Shown here piece after piece: positions 8,514 to 18,105 of a stretch of DNA of 64,000 bases. Source of the stretch: Pseudomonas marincola. GTDB taxonomy: Bacteria > Pseudomonadota > Gammaproteobacteria > Pseudomonadales > Pseudomonadaceae. The stretch spans positions 248,001-312,000 of the forward strand of contig NZ_FPBC01000002.1 of the NCBI RefSeq assembly GCF_900116605.1, read 5' to 3'. Position numbers and translations under genes: made by a program. Positions within the stretch are counted from its first letter, which is position 1, and the number at the start of each line of letters is the position of its first letter. Under the pieces are notes generated by a model that had not been told where the DNA came from, did not search any database, and saw nothing but the letters and a program-made list of their open reading frames with translations.

Positions 8514-9938
8514 TCAAGGTGCAGGTGTTTGCGGCGCAGATTGTTGTTCGGCTTCCTGGGCTTTTTTCAGGCGCTCGCTTTCGCGTTTCTGACGTTTGCG
8601 CGTAGTGGCTTCGCGGTCGACACTGAGCACTTGTTCGGCCAGAGCGCGGTACAGCGGTACCGGCGAAATACGTCCCGATATTGCACTGGCCAGCAGGCTC
8701 GCGGCCAGAATTGGCAAAGCCATGTCCTGGCTGTGCGACAGCTCGATGGTAATGACCGTGGCGGTCAGCGGTGTGCGCGTAACCCCGGCGAGGTAAGCGG
8801 CCATGCCTAGCAAACCCGCCGCTTGCAGGCTGATGCCCGGCAACAGATCGGTCAGCCACGGTGCGAAGCTGGCGCCTACGGCCAAAGATGGCGAGAACAA
8901 ACCGCCGGGAATCCCGGCCAGATAAGACACCACGTTGGCGATGAATTTCCACAGCATGAAGCTTGGGTCGGTGACCGGCTGGCCTTCGAGGATGGCCTTG
9001 GTTTCGGCATAGCCGGTGCCGAAAATATGCTGCCCTGAAATCAGCCCCAGCAAGGCCATGATCAAGCCGCAAATACCGGCAAAAATAACCGGATGCTTGC
9101 TGCGCCAATCGGCCATCAATGCCAGCGGCCCGCGTTTAGCAGGCAACACCAGACGGCAGTAAGCGCCGCCAACCAAACCACCCAGCACGCCGCAGGCCAG
9201 CACGGCCAGCCAGTCGCGATTTAACGGCAGCTCGGCGCTGAGTTCACCGAAGTAGCTGTAATGGCCCATGAGCCCCAGCGTGACCATGCCGCCGATGAGT
9301 ACGGCAGTCAGCACCAAACCGTTGAGACTTTGCTCGAAGCGGTGGCTGAGTTCTTCGATGGCAAACACGACACCCGCCAATGGCGTGTTGAATGCGGCGG
9401 CGATCCCCGCTGCGCCCCCGGCGATAATCAAGCCCGAACCGGCGCTGCGCGCATGCAAGCCCAGGCGTCTGCCGAAGGTGTACATCAAGGCTGCACCGAC
9501 GTGCACAGTTGGCCCTTCACGGCCAATCGAGGCGCCAACCAGTAGGCCGAGCACTGATAGCACCATTTTTACCGCAGCAATTGGCAGCGACAGAACCTGA
9601 TTGCGAAAGCGACTGGACGGACGCTCCAGCGTCGCGATGACCTGCGGAATACCACTGCCCTTGGCGTTGCTGAACCAGCCCTGTGTTGCCCACGCCAGCG
9701 CGGCAAAGCCCAGCGGCGTCACCAGCCAAGGCCAGTAACTACTGTTTTCGAGCATCAGCTCAAAGTATTTATGCGCCTCATCGGCGAGCCATGCGAACGC
9801 CAGCGCGACCAAGCCGACCAGCAATGCACCGACCCAAAAGGCTGCACGTTGGCGGAATACCCGCAGGAATCGACGGCGTGCGCGAAAGCGCTGTGAAGCG
9901 GTGGGTTTTGCTGCGAGTGTCTCTTTACTGCTGGGCAT
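8514..9938 (-). CDS. ClC-family chloride channel / H+-Cl- exchanger
   Basis: Multi-pass inner-membrane anion transport protein. The three ClC selectivity motifs are present in order: GSGIP (about residues 94-98), GREGP (139-143, whose Glu141 is the expected gating glutamate) and GIPGGLFSP in the C-terminal half, plus the conserved GIAAAFNTPLAGVVFAIEE segment. A highly charged, Lys/Glu/Gln-rich tail of about 30 residues follows the last helix. The frame opens at 10007, but the ATG at 9938 (474 aa) is chosen because a GGAC-type Shine-Dalgarno sequence lies about 8-12 bases upstream, while the 10007 ATG lacks a spaced site. Chloride versus another halide, and channel versus exchanger, cannot be told from this reading. 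Confidence 0.9.
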   Translation of the reverse strand: MPSSKETLAAKPTASQRFRARRRFLRVFRQRAAFWVGALLVGLVALAFAWLADEAHKYFELMLENSSYWPWLVTPLGFAALAWATQGWFSNAKGSGIPQVIATLERPSSRFRNQVLSLPIAAVKMVLSVLGLLVGASIGREGPTVHVGAALMYTFGRRLGLHARSAGSGLIIAGGAAGIAAAFNTPLAGVVFAIEELSHRFEQSLNGLVLTAVLIGGMVTLGLMGHYSYFGELSAELPLNRDWLAVLACGVLGGLVGGAYCRLVLPAKRGPLALMADWRSKHPVIFAGICGLIMALLGLISGQHIFGTGYAETKAILEGQPVTDPSFMLWKFIANVVSYLAGIPGGLFSPSLAVGASFAPWLTDLLPGISLQAAGLLGMAAYLAGVTRTPLTATVITIELSHSQDMALPILAASLLASAISGRISPVPLYRALAEQVLSVDREATTRKRQKRESERLKKAQEAEQQSAPQTPAP

Positions 9939-10122
9939 TAGCTGTCCGAACCACTTTTTGCGAAGGGCTGACGGGAGGGCAATATTGATTGGAATATGCT
10001 GTAACATCTTGCCATAAATTTCACCAAATTACTTTAAAGCAAATGCCGCAAGCCCGCGCCAGAGCTTGCCAACAGTCATAAGCAGGCGTGCGACCATCAA
10101 TCCATGTCATCGCCGAGGGCGT

Positions 10123-11334
10123 ATGCAAACAACCAGTGTTGTTTTGATCGTAGCTACATTATTGCTCGGCGTAGTTCTGTTTAACCCAAAGCTGACCCGA
10201 TTGCCGATGTGGCGGGCGACGGTCACGCCACTGGCGTCGATCATTGGTTCGGGCTTTCTGGTGGCCGGGCCGATACTCGCGCATGCAGTCGGTATCTGGG
10301 CCTGGTTGGCGATGCTTGCGCTCTGCGGGATGGCCTACTGGTTCGGCGCAGCGATTCGCTACAACATCGTCTACCTTGAGCCGCGCCTTGCCGATCAGCC
10401 AGGCAACTTCCAGCTTGGCCTCGAGCGCTTGTCTGATTTGGCGCTGGCGTTGGCCTATTTCGTTTCGGTCGCCTATTACCTCAATTTGTTTGCCGCCTTC
10501 GGCCTGCGTTTGGGCGAGATATTGGATCCGTTCTGGATTCGCACCGTCAGCACCGTGGTAATTGCCCTGATCGGTGTGCTGGGCGCGTTTGGCGGGCTTA
10601 GTGGTTTGGAGCGCCTTGAGGTGTGGGTGGTGTCGCTGAAACTCACTCTGATCGGTGGTTTGCTGGTGCTGCTGGCGTACGTCAACTTTGAGGCGTGGCA
10701 GTCATCAGAGTTGGTCTGGGCGGTGAAGCGTCACGATCAGGGGTGGGAATCTTTCAGTGTGCTGCTGGGGCTGGTGATTCTGGTGCAGGGCTTCGAGACC
10801 TCGCGCTATCTGGGCTCCAAATACAGCGCCAAGGTTCGCGTGCGCAGCATGCATTGGGCGCAGTGGATTGCGACGGCGATCTACCTGTTATTCCTGCTGC
10901 TGATCACCAGCCAGTTCAGCGATGGCTTGCCTAAGCAGGGCAGTGAAACAGCGATTATCGACACCCTCAAACCGATTGGCGTTTTGGTTGCGCCGTTGTT
11001 GATATTGACGGCCTTGTCGTCGCAGTTGTCTGCCGCGGTCGCGGACATGAATGGTGCCGGCGGGTTGCTCAGCGAAGCCTCGAAAAAGCACGTGTCGGTG
11101 CGCGTCGGTAATGTGGTGACGGCCTTGGTAGCCATTGCCATTACCTGGTTTGCCAATATCTTCGAGATCATCACCTACGCCTCGAAAGTGTTCGTCGCCT
11201 TTTACGCCCTGCAATCTTTGCAGGCCGCATACACCGCCTGGCAAAACGGCCACAAAGGCCGTGCCGCGTTATTTGCCGTCGCCGTGTTGATCGGCGTGAT
11301 CGTGATCATCTTCGCCAAGCCGGTCGAGGCGTAA
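10123..11334 (+). CDS. APC-superfamily-like integral membrane permease of unknown substrate
   Basis: A 403-residue membrane protein with about 11-12 hydrophobic helices. The helix-breaking IIGSGF motif in the first third resembles the substrate-binding turn of amino-acid/polyamine/organocation permeases, so an amino-acid-type secondary transporter is likely. The substrate is unknown. The longest frame begins at a TTG at 10066, but the ATG at 10123 has GAGGG seven bases upstream and starts directly with the first hydrophobic segment, so it is preferred. It is transcribed divergently from the ClC gene with 184 bp between them. Immediately downstream begins the 143-bp tandem repeat array. No partner genes hint at a pathway. 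Confidence 0.75.
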   Translation: MQTTSVVLIVATLLLGVVLFNPKLTRLPMWRATVTPLASIIGSGFLVAGPILAHAVGIWAWLAMLALCGMAYWFGAAIRYNIVYLEPRLADQPGNFQLGLERLSDLALALAYFVSVAYYLNLFAAFGLRLGEILDPFWIRTVSTVVIALIGVLGAFGGLSGLERLEVWVVSLKLTLIGGLLVLLAYVNFEAWQSSELVWAVKRHDQGWESFSVLLGLVILVQGFETSRYLGSKYSAKVRVRSMHWAQWIATAIYLLFLLLITSQFSDGLPKQGSETAIIDTLKPIGVLVAPLLILTALSSQLSAAVADMNGAGGLLSEASKKHVSVRVGNVVTALVAIAITWFANIFEIITYASKVFVAFYALQSLQAAYTAWQNGHKGRAALFAVAVLIGVIVIIFAKPVEA

Positions 11335-11360
11335 CGCACATTTTTATACCTACCGACGGC

Positions 11361-12049
11361 GGTTGGAATCCGCGTCGCGGCTTCCAACATGACGGTCGTG
11401 CGGGTTCACGCAGGGTTGGTGGTGTTTCCGGAATTGTCATGACGGATTGCGGTGCTGCGCACGCTATCCATCCTCCGATTTTTTTGGATTTGGTTTTTGT
11501 GGAGGTTGGAATCCGCGTCGCGGCTTCCGACATGACGGTCGTGCGGGTTTACGCGGGTTTGGTGGTGTTGCGGGAATTGTCATGACGGATTGCGATGCTT
11601 CGCACGCTATCCATCCTCCGATTTTTTGGATTTGGTTGTCGTGGAGGTTGGAATCCGCATCGCGGCTTCCGACATGGCGGTCGTGCGGGTTCACGCAGGT
11701 TTGGTGGCGTTTCGGGAATTGTTATGACGGATTGCGATGCTTCGCACGCTATCCATCCTCCGATTTTTGGGATTTGGTTTTTATGGAGGTTGGAATCCGC
11801 GTCGCGGCTTCCGACATGACGGTGGTGCGGGTTCACGCGGGGTTGGTGGCGTTTCGGGGATTGTCATGACGGATTGCGGTGCTTCGCACGCTATCCATCC
11901 AACGAGTGTTCGGTGTTGGTTTTTTGTGGAGGTTGGAATCCGCGTCGCGGCTTCCGACATGACGGTGGTGCGGGTTCACGCGGGTTTTGTGGTGTTGCGG
12001 GAATTGTTATGACGGATTGCGGTGCTGCGCACGCTATCCATCCTCCGCA
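11361..12049. repeat. Tandem array of five 142-143 bp palindrome-bearing units
   Basis: Five copies begin at 11361, 11504, 11646, 11788 and 11931, each starting GGTTGGAATCCGC, so the period is 142-143 bp. Each unit contains two hairpin-forming palindromes. The first is GTTGGAA...TTCC(A/G)AC enclosing CCGCG-T-CGCGG. The second is GGATTGCG...CGCA..ATCC followed by ATCCTCCG. A T-rich spacer (ATTTTTTGGATTTGG) separates the units. Copies differ by scattered substitutions and 1-bp indels that do not preserve any one frame, and the frames crossing it translate repeats in several registers, so it is non-coding. It fills the space between the APC-like gene and prfC. Confidence 0.9.
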
Positions 12050-12125
12050 TGTCCGGGTGTTCGGGTGTGCCGTGGGCGGGTGGGTGTTCGGTGTTTGGCT
12101 GGGAATGCGGTGGTGCGGCGGGGTG

Positions 12126-12149
12126 GGGTGGCGGCTGGTGCCGCCACCC
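12126..12149 (-). terminator. Strong hairpin downstream of prfC
   Basis: A perfect 10-bp GC-rich stem (GGGTGGCGGC / GCCGCCACCC) with a TGGT loop lies 16 bases past the prfC stop. There is no U-run on the prfC strand, so it may act as an RNA 3'-end protector or a factor-dependent terminator. Confidence 0.5.
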
Positions 12150-12164
12150 GGGGTGCATCGGGGA

Positions 12165-13748
12165 TTAATGGTGTTCGCGGGTGGCGCGGAATTTGATGTC
12201 TGGCCAGCGTTCTTCCATGAGCGACAAGTTGACCCGTGTCGGCGCCAGGTAGGTCAGGTGGCCGCCGCCGTCGATGGCGAGGTTTTCCATGGCCTTGTTC
12301 TTGAAGTCTTCGAGCTTCTTCTTGTCGTCGCATTCGATCCAACGCGCCGACCAGACGGTGATTGGCTCGTAAGCGCATTCAACCTTGTATTCGCCCTTAA
12401 GGCGGCTGGCAACCACGTCGAACTGCAGCACACCTACGGCGCCGAGAATGATGTCGTTGCTGCGCTCCGGGAAGAACACCTGAGTTGCACCTTCTTCGGC
12501 CAACTCCTGCAATCCTTGGCGCAACTGCTTGGATTTGAGCGGATCTTTGAGGCGCACACGACGGAACATTTCCGGCGCGAAGTGCGGGATACCGGTAAAG
12601 CCGATGCTCTCGCCTTCGGTGAAGGTATCGCCGATCTGAATCGTGCCGTGGTTGTGCAAACCAATAATGTCGCCAGCGTAGGCTTCTTCAAGCTGCTCAC
12701 GTTCGGAGGAGAAGAACGTCAACGCATCAGGCACGCGCACATCTTTACCAAGGCGCGCATGGCGCATCTTCATGCCTTTCTCATACTTGCCCGAGCAGAT
12801 ACGCATGAAGGCGATTCGGTCGCGGTGCTTGGGGTCCATGTTCGCCTGAATCTTGAACACGAAGCCGCTGAATTTCTCTTCGGTCGGCTCAATTACCCGC
12901 TCATGTGCAGCGCGTGGCAGCGGCCTTGGCGCCCAGTCCACAACTGCGTCGAGCACATGGTCGACACCAAAGTTACCCAGCGCGGTACCGAAGAACACGG
13001 GTGTTAACTGGCCAGACAAAAACTCTTGTTGGTCGAACTCGTGACAGGCGCCTTGCACCAACTCGAGTTGCTCGACAAAACGCTCGTACTCATCGCCGAG
13101 GTGGGCACGCGCTTCATCAGAATCCAGGTTCTTGATGATCTTGGTTTCGGTGCGCTCGTGGCCGTGACCGGCGGTGTAAACGATGATGTAGTCTTCGCTG
13201 AGGTGGTAAACACCTTTGAAGTCGCGGTAGCAACCAATCGGCCAGGTAATCGGCGCCGCCTTGATCTTCAGAACCGCTTCAATCTCGTCGAGCAATTCGA
13301 TCGGGTCACGAATGTCGCGGTCGAGTTTGTTGACGAAGCTGACAATCGGCGTGTCGCGCAAACGGCACACATCCATCAGGGCAATCGTGCGCGGCTCAAC
13401 CCCTTTACCGCCGTCGAGCACCATCAGCGCACTGTCCACCGCAGTAAGTGTGCGGTAGGTGTCTTCCGAGAAGTCTTCGTGGCCCGGGGTGTCGAGCAGG
13501 TTGATCATGTGTTCGCGATACGGGAACTGCATGACCGACGTGGTAATCGAGATACCACGCTGCTTTTCCATTTCCATCCAGTCGGATGTCGCATGGCGGT
13601 CGGATTTACGCGATTTAACGGTCCCCGCAACGGAGATGGCTTTACCCATCAACAGCAGTTTTTCGGTAATCGTGGTTTTACCGGCGTCGGGGTGAGAAAT
13701 AATGGCGAACGTGCGACGTTTCGCGACTTCGGCGGCCTGAGTGGTCAT
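12165..13748 (-). CDS. prfC: Peptide chain release factor 3
   Basis: Translational GTPase that recycles RF1/RF2 from the ribosome after termination. The 527 residues match the family length. The G1 P-loop is [13 protein letters not shown] (residues about 17-29), followed by the switch region with [10 protein letters not shown], the G3 motif DTPGHEDF and the G4 motif NKLD. The C-terminal RF3 domain ends in EERWPDIKF. The ATG at 13748 has an AGGCAAG site upstream. The upstream region to 14252 has no gene, and the downstream region holds a strong hairpin and the tandem repeat array. Nothing is missing from the protein. Confidence 0.98.
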   Translation of the reverse strand: MTTQAAEVAKRRTFAIISHPDAGKTTITEKLLLMGKAISVAGTVKSRKSDRHATSDWMEMEKQRGISITTSVMQFPYREHMINLLDTPGHEDFSEDTYRTLTAVDSALMVLDGGKGVEPRTIALMDVCRLRDTPIVSFVNKLDRDIRDPIELLDEIEAVLKIKAAPITWPIGCYRDFKGVYHLSEDYIIVYTAGHGHERTETKIIKNLDSDEARAHLGDEYERFVEQLELVQGACHEFDQQEFLSGQLTPVFFGTALGNFGVDHVLDAVVDWAPRPLPRAAHERVIEPTEEKFSGFVFKIQANMDPKHRDRIAFMRICSGKYEKGMKMRHARLGKDVRVPDALTFFSSEREQLEEAYAGDIIGLHNHGTIQIGDTFTEGESIGFTGIPHFAPEMFRRVRLKDPLKSKQLRQGLQELAEEGATQVFFPERSNDIILGAVGVLQFDVVASRLKGEYKVECAYEPITVWSARWIECDDKKKLEDFKNKAMENLAIDGGGHLTYLAPTRVNLSLMEERWPDIKFRATREHH

Positions 13749-14252
13749 GGGTACTTGCCTGACTGAATGCGGTTGCGGGCGGGCGGACTACGGCCGGCCC
13801 GTAAAACCGCCAATTATAACGTGAAAAGCAGCAGCTTTTGGGGAATCGCCGATCAGTAGCCTGACGGGGCAGAGAGCGGAGGTTTCGAGTAACGCGCAAA
13901 CCGATGAAAACACCGTCATCCAGTTGTCATGGTGCAAAGCGATATTTCGTCGAAAAGCCTGATTCGTGCAGCATAAAACACGTTTTGTTTTGAATCTAAA
14001 ACGTTCAACCAGCAATGCGTCAAATAGGGTCAAAAAAGGCCTTATTTATGATTGATCTGCGTGACGCATAGCCCTAAAGTTCCGCCCCGAACGTCCATGC
14101 TGGCAACGATCCATCCGGCTCAAGTACAGACGACGAGAGGTCATAGATTTTGCTCTAACCTAAAAAGAGGGCGAGCGGTGATTCTCGGCGAAATGCCTTG
14201 GGAAGTAGGCGACCAAAGTGGGGAGACTGATCAGACGTTCAAAATTGGTCCA
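13749..14252. other. Gene-free region upstream of prfC
   Basis: About 500 bp with no convincing reading frame. Two short frames (13788-14033 minus and 14052-14255 plus) lack ribosome binding sites and recognisable motifs. The AT-rich part nearest prfC probably holds its promoter, but I cannot place -35/-10 boxes with confidence. Confidence 0.5.
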
Positions 14253-14830
14253 TAGGCTGCTGCGCTTGGCCATACTGCGTTGGAATCGACTTCGAAGTGC
14301 TCATTTACTTATGTAAATTCCGCGCTCTCAGCCGATTCCGCCTTGTCTGGCCCACGCTCGCTACGCCCATGAACCAATTTTTTGGTTTGTAGGCTGCTGC
14401 GCTTGGCCATACTGCGTTGGAATCGACTTCGAAGTGCTCATTTACTTATGTAAATTCCGCGCTCAAAGCCGATTCCGCCTTGTCTGGCCTACGCTCGCTA
14501 CGCCCATGAACCAATTTGGGTTTGTGTGGGGCAGTGGCCATGAACCAATTTTTGGTTTGTAGGCTAGTGCGCTTGACCATACTGCGTTGGAATCGACTTC
14601 GAAGTGCTCATTTACTGTGTGTAAATTCCGCGCTCAAAGCCGATTCCGTCTTGTCTGGCCTGCGCTCGCTACGCCCATGAACCAATTTCTGGTTCTTGGG
14701 GTACTGCGTTTGACTTGTTGGGTTGGAATCGGTTTCGAGGTGCATATTTGCTGTGTGTAAATTCTGCTCTCTCAGTCGACTTCATCTTGTCTGGTCTGCG
14801 CTTGCTGCACCTATGAACCGATTTGGTTGT
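14253..14830. repeat. Four degenerate direct repeats of about 137-170 bp
   Basis: Copies begin near 14253, 14390, 14560 and 14698. The unit runs from TAGGCTGCTGCGCTTGGCC through GGAATCGACTTCGAAGTGC to CGCCCATGAACCAATTT. Each copy encloses an ATTTAC-ttat-GTAAAT hairpin (weaker in copies 3-4) inside outer arms GGAATCG and CGATTCC. Copies 1 and 2 are nearly identical, copy 3 is close, and copy 4 has diverged strongly. A 33-bp stretch with an extra ATGAACCAATTT end separates copies 2 and 3. The sequence is unrelated to the array at 11361-12049. No protein frame is conserved across the copies. Confidence 0.88.
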
Positions 14831-14970
14831 TTGGATACACAGAAGCACGTTGCGCATTTGACGTGCTGAATGTTTGTTCTGAACGACCGGCCCCGCCGAT
14901 TTATTGAACCCTCAAAGGTTCGGTCAATCGAATTTAATGAGTCCCGGTTTAGCCAAGATGGAGTCCACGC

Positions 14971-16134
14971 ATGTCGATCAACGTTGAAGATTACTACCCA
15001 CGTGCCACCTTTCAGAAGATGAAAGAGTTTGCTGACCAGCACGAAACTCCGTTTGTGGTGATTGATACTCAAATCATCAGCAAGGCTTACGATGATCTGA
15101 AAGCGGGATTTGACTTCGCCAAGATTTACTACGCGGTCAAGGCGAACCCGGCGGTGGAAATTATCGAGCTGCTGAAAGACAAAGGCTCGAGCTTCGACAT
15201 CGCCTCGATCTATGAGCTGGACAAGGTCATGGGCTGCGGCGTTAGCCCGGACCGTATCAGTTACGGCAACACCATCAAGAAAGCCAAGGACATCCGCTAC
15301 TTCTACGAGAAGGGCGTGCGCATGTTCTCCACCGACTCCGAGGCGGATCTGCGCAACATCGCCAAGGCAGCGCCAGGTTCGAAAATTTATGTGCGCATTC
15401 TGACTGAAGGCTCGACCTCGGCAGACTGGCCGTTGTCGCGCAAATTCGGCTGCCAGACGGACATGGCGCTCGACCTGCTGATTCTGGCCAAGCAGCTCGG
15501 CCTTGATCCTTACGGCGTGTCGTTCCACGTGGGTTCGCAGCAGCGCGACATTGACGTCTGGGATGCGGCAATTGCCAAGGTCAAGGTGATCTTCGAGCGT
15601 CTCAAGGAAGAAGACGGCATCGTGCTGCGCATGATCAACATGGGCGGTGGCTTCCCGGCCAACTACATCCAGCGCACCAACAGCCTGGAAACCTACGCCG
15701 AAGAAATCATCCGCTTCCTCAAGGATGACTTCGGTGATGACCTGCCGGAAATCATTCTTGAACCGGGCCGTTCGTTGATCTCCAACGCCGGTATTCTGGT
15801 CAGCGAAGTGGTATTGGTTTCGCGTAAGTCGCGCACCGCCGTTGAGCGTTGGGTATTCACCGACGTCGGCAAGTTCTCGGGCCTGATTGAAACCATGGAT
15901 GAGGCGATCAAATTCCCGATCTGGACCGAGAAAAAGGGCGAGATGGAAGAAGTGGTGATCGCCGGTCCAACCTGCGACAGCGCCGACATCATGTACGAGA
16001 ACTACAAGTACGGCCTGCCGCTCAATTTGGCCAGCGGCGACCGCTTGTACTGGCTCTCGACCGGTGCCTACACCACCAGCTACAGCGCAGTTGAATTCAA
16101 CGGCTTCCCGCCGCTGAAATCGTTCTACCTGTAA
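14971..16134 (+). CDS. speC: Ornithine decarboxylase (PLP group IV, speC type)
   Basis: Cytoplasmic PLP enzyme that decarboxylates ornithine to putrescine, the entry to polyamine synthesis. At 387 aa it is the short eukaryote-like alanine-racemase-fold type used by pseudomonads, not the large fold-I enterobacterial enzyme. The Schiff-base lysine is Lys57 in YYAVKANP, the glycine-rich phosphate loop is NMGGGFPANY, EPGRS follows, and the catalytic cysteine is Cys335 in GPTCDSAD. Some group IV enzymes also accept lysine, so dual ornithine/lysine activity cannot be excluded. The start has GGAG about 7 bases upstream. A clear intrinsic terminator follows at 16152. It stands alone, with the repeat array upstream. 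Confidence 0.93.
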   Translation: MSINVEDYYPRATFQKMKEFADQHETPFVVIDTQIISKAYDDLKAGFDFAKIYYAVKANPAVEIIELLKDKGSSFDIASIYELDKVMGCGVSPDRISYGNTIKKAKDIRYFYEKGVRMFSTDSEADLRNIAKAAPGSKIYVRILTEGSTSADWPLSRKFGCQTDMALDLLILAKQLGLDPYGVSFHVGSQQRDIDVWDAAIAKVKVIFERLKEEDGIVLRMINMGGGFPANYIQRTNSLETYAEEIIRFLKDDFGDDLPEIILEPGRSLISNAGILVSEVVLVSRKSRTAVERWVFTDVGKFSGLIETMDEAIKFPIWTEKKGEMEEVVIAGPTCDSADIMYENYKYGLPLNLASGDRLYWLSTGAYTTSYSAVEFNGFPPLKSFYL

Positions 16135-16151
16135 GCGTTCGCTGAACTGAG

Positions 16152-16175
16152 AAACCCGCCTGCTGGCGGGTTTTT
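16152..16175 (+). terminator. Intrinsic terminator of speC
   Basis: Stem AACCCGCC / GGCGGGTT with a TGCT loop, followed by TTTTTCGTTT, 17 bases after the speC stop. Its form is classical. Confidence 0.9.
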
Positions 16176-16248
16176 CGTTTAAGCCGTGCGCAACTCAGCG
16201 GTGTCACTGTCTGGCAAAGCGCATTACTCAGATGATGCCGACGAAGGC

Positions 16249-17175
16249 TCAGTAACCGGCGCGCGTATTGACCTGATTATGCAGCGCCAGGTTGTTGTTC
16301 AGGCGGCTGACATTGGCGATCACCTGCTCGGCGATGCACTCATGGGTGGCTGACGATGCAATGTGCGGGGTGATGGTGAGGCCAGGTGTTTGCCATAACG
16401 GATCATCGGCGGCTAACGGTTCATGCTCGAATACATCGAGCAGGGCAGCGCTGAGTGTGTCGCTGGCTAATGCTTGCAGCAAATCATCCATCACCACATG
16501 ACCGCCACGCCCGCAGTTGATCACCACCGCGCCGGGGTTGAGTTGGGCGAAGGTGCTGGCGTTGAGGATTCCCTGGGTTTCCTGAGTCAATGGCATCAGG
16601 CAGATGAGGCAATCCACGCCATTCAAAAAATCGCCGAACTGTTCAGGGCCAGCCCAAGTGCTGACGTTGGCGATGGTTTTTGGCGAGCGGGCCCAGCCGC
16701 GCACATTGAAGCTCAGGCTGGCGAGAAGTTCCGCTACATGAGCGCCCAGATCGCCCAGTCCCATGACGCCGATTGTCCATGAGGAGGCTGGGCGCTGCAC
16801 CGGCTCGCGCCAGAGGCTCTGCGCTTGATTCGCGAGCATCTGATCGAAATGCCGATGATGATGGAGCACGCCCCACAGCACGTATTCCGCCATGCCGCGT
16901 CGAAGGTCGGGATCAACTACCCGGCACACTGGAACATCGGGGCAACTGCTGTCGGTACGCAAATGATCGACGCCCGCCGCAAGCGAGTGCACCAGACGCA
17001 GATTTTTCAGTGCGCCGAGGCTGCCCTGCGGCGGATTCCAGCACACGGCTACGTCGGCCAGATGGGCATCGGCTTCGCCCGGCAGATGGACGCTGATGTC
17101 TGGCGCTTTAAGCTGCATCACCTTGCGCAACTCGCTCAGGTCACTGTCCTGACTGAGTAAGACAATGCGCGTCAT
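16249..17175 (-). CDS. D-2-hydroxyacid dehydrogenase (glyoxylate/hydroxypyruvate reductase-like)
   Basis: NAD(P)-dependent dehydrogenase of the D-isomer 2-hydroxyacid family. The Rossmann loop is GVMGLGDLG, the active-site arginine is in NCGRGGHVV, and the catalytic His is in TPHIASSATHE with the usual DVFEHEPL acidic motif before it. The 308-residue start at 17175 is chosen because its ATG overlaps the stop of the upstream aldolase-like gene (ATGA) and has GAGGA about 10 bases upstream; the longer frame to 17226 runs into that gene. The overlap shows the two genes are co-translated, so substrate and product probably belong to one small pathway with a C3-C6 hydroxyacid. The exact substrate is unknown. 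Confidence 0.85.
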   Translation of the reverse strand: MTRIVLLSQDSDLSELRKVMQLKAPDISVHLPGEADAHLADVAVCWNPPQGSLGALKNLRLVHSLAAGVDHLRTDSSCPDVPVCRVVDPDLRRGMAEYVLWGVLHHHRHFDQMLANQAQSLWREPVQRPASSWTIGVMGLGDLGAHVAELLASLSFNVRGWARSPKTIANVSTWAGPEQFGDFLNGVDCLICLMPLTQETQGILNASTFAQLNPGAVVINCGRGGHVVMDDLLQALASDTLSAALLDVFEHEPLAADDPLWQTPGLTITPHIASSATHECIAEQVIANVSRLNNNLALHNQVNTRAGY

Positions 17176-17930
17176 GAACAGTAATCCTCGCGTTGATCTT
17201 CGATCAAACGCAGTGCTGCCTCCCATGCCATTTGGATCATGCGCATGCCTTCATCGTCATCGGTGAACTGGCTGGCGGTGAGCTTGCACACCTGCTCTGA
17301 CGGATAGCGCAACTTGCTGCCGCCGGCCAGTGCCTGAATCTGCGCTTGGCATGCGCGCTCCAGAAAGTGAATTTCATAAAATGCCTGCGCCACATTCTGG
17401 CCACCGGCGAGCAGGCCGTGGTTGCGCAGAATCATCGCGCGGTGCGTGCCGAGGTCATTAACCAGCCGCTCACGTTCGTCCAGACACAAGGCGACGCCTT
17501 CGTAATCGTGGTACGCCAACTTGCCGTAAAACTTCAACGCATGCTGCGAGATCGGCAGTAAACCGTGATCCTGCGCAGACACTGCAATACCCGCTGCCGT
17601 GTGCGTGTGAATCACGCAGTTCATGTCTTCACGGGCCATGTGAATGGCTGAGTGAATGACAAAACCCGCTTCGTTGACTTCGTGATCTTTATACACAGGA
17701 TCGACGACTTTACCTGCATGATCGATCTTTACCAGATCGCTGGCGCGCATGTGCTGGAACATTACGCCGTAGCGGTTGATCAGAAAATGATGCTCAGGGC
17801 CGGGCACGCGCAAGCTGATGTGCGTGTCGATCAGATCGGTCATGCGAAAGTGCGCAACCATCCGGTACAGCGCTGCCAGCTCACAGCGTACTTGCCACTC
17901 TTGAGGGGAAATGTTGTCAGGGATATTCAT
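17172..17930 (-). CDS. Class II aldolase/adducin-family protein
   Basis: A 252-residue zinc-dependent aldolase or epimerase-like protein related to fuculose-1-phosphate aldolase and ribulose-5-phosphate 4-epimerase. The metal-binding histidines are in CVIHTHTAAG, with a further His in RNHGLLAGG and DTHISLRV near the N-terminus. Many members of this subgroup lack demonstrated aldolase activity, so the reaction is left open. A strong GGGAGGTCC site lies just before the ATG. Its stop overlaps the start of the downstream 2-hydroxyacid dehydrogenase by four bases. The pair lies 176 bp from the carnitine regulator gene and is transcribed in the same direction, but co-function with carnitine degradation is not shown. 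Confidence 0.85.
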   Translation of the reverse strand: MNIPDNISPQEWQVRCELAALYRMVAHFRMTDLIDTHISLRVPGPEHHFLINRYGVMFQHMRASDLVKIDHAGKVVDPVYKDHEVNEAGFVIHSAIHMAREDMNCVIHTHTAAGIAVSAQDHGLLPISQHALKFYGKLAYHDYEGVALCLDERERLVNDLGTHRAMILRNHGLLAGGQNVAQAFYEIHFLERACQAQIQALAGGSKLRYPSEQVCKLTASQFTDDDEGMRMIQMAWEAALRLIEDQREDYCS

Positions 17931-18105
17931 TAGGACCTCCCGAAATTGAGGTGTGTGTTATGCCTGATCTGAAGACTTGAGCACCAGAGAGGTGGTCGCG
18001 AAAAGACGTGTAGATGTCGCTCTGAGCGAGAGCTTATTGGCTCGACAGAAGAGGACGTTGAGCCGCTGATTTCGCGCAAGACCTTGCCGGTTGCAACCGG
18101 CGATG

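Noticed and set aside
11447..12012. Several overlapping frames of 76-140 codons across the tandem repeat array
   Set aside because: They restate the repeat unit in several registers (recurrent CDASHAIHPP-like strings), lack ribosome binding sites and stop at random positions in different copies.
11874..13007. A 377-codon plus-strand frame
   Set aside because: It starts in the repeat array and runs antisense through prfC, a clear translational GTPase gene. It is a high-GC shadow frame.
13788..14255. Short frames upstream of prfC (81 codons minus, 67 codons plus)
   Set aside because: No ribosome binding site, no motif, and codon usage unlike neighbouring genes.
14253..14830. Possible CRISPR array
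   Set aside because: The repeats are 137-170 bp long, not 24-40 bp separated by unique spacers of similar size, and no cas genes are present.
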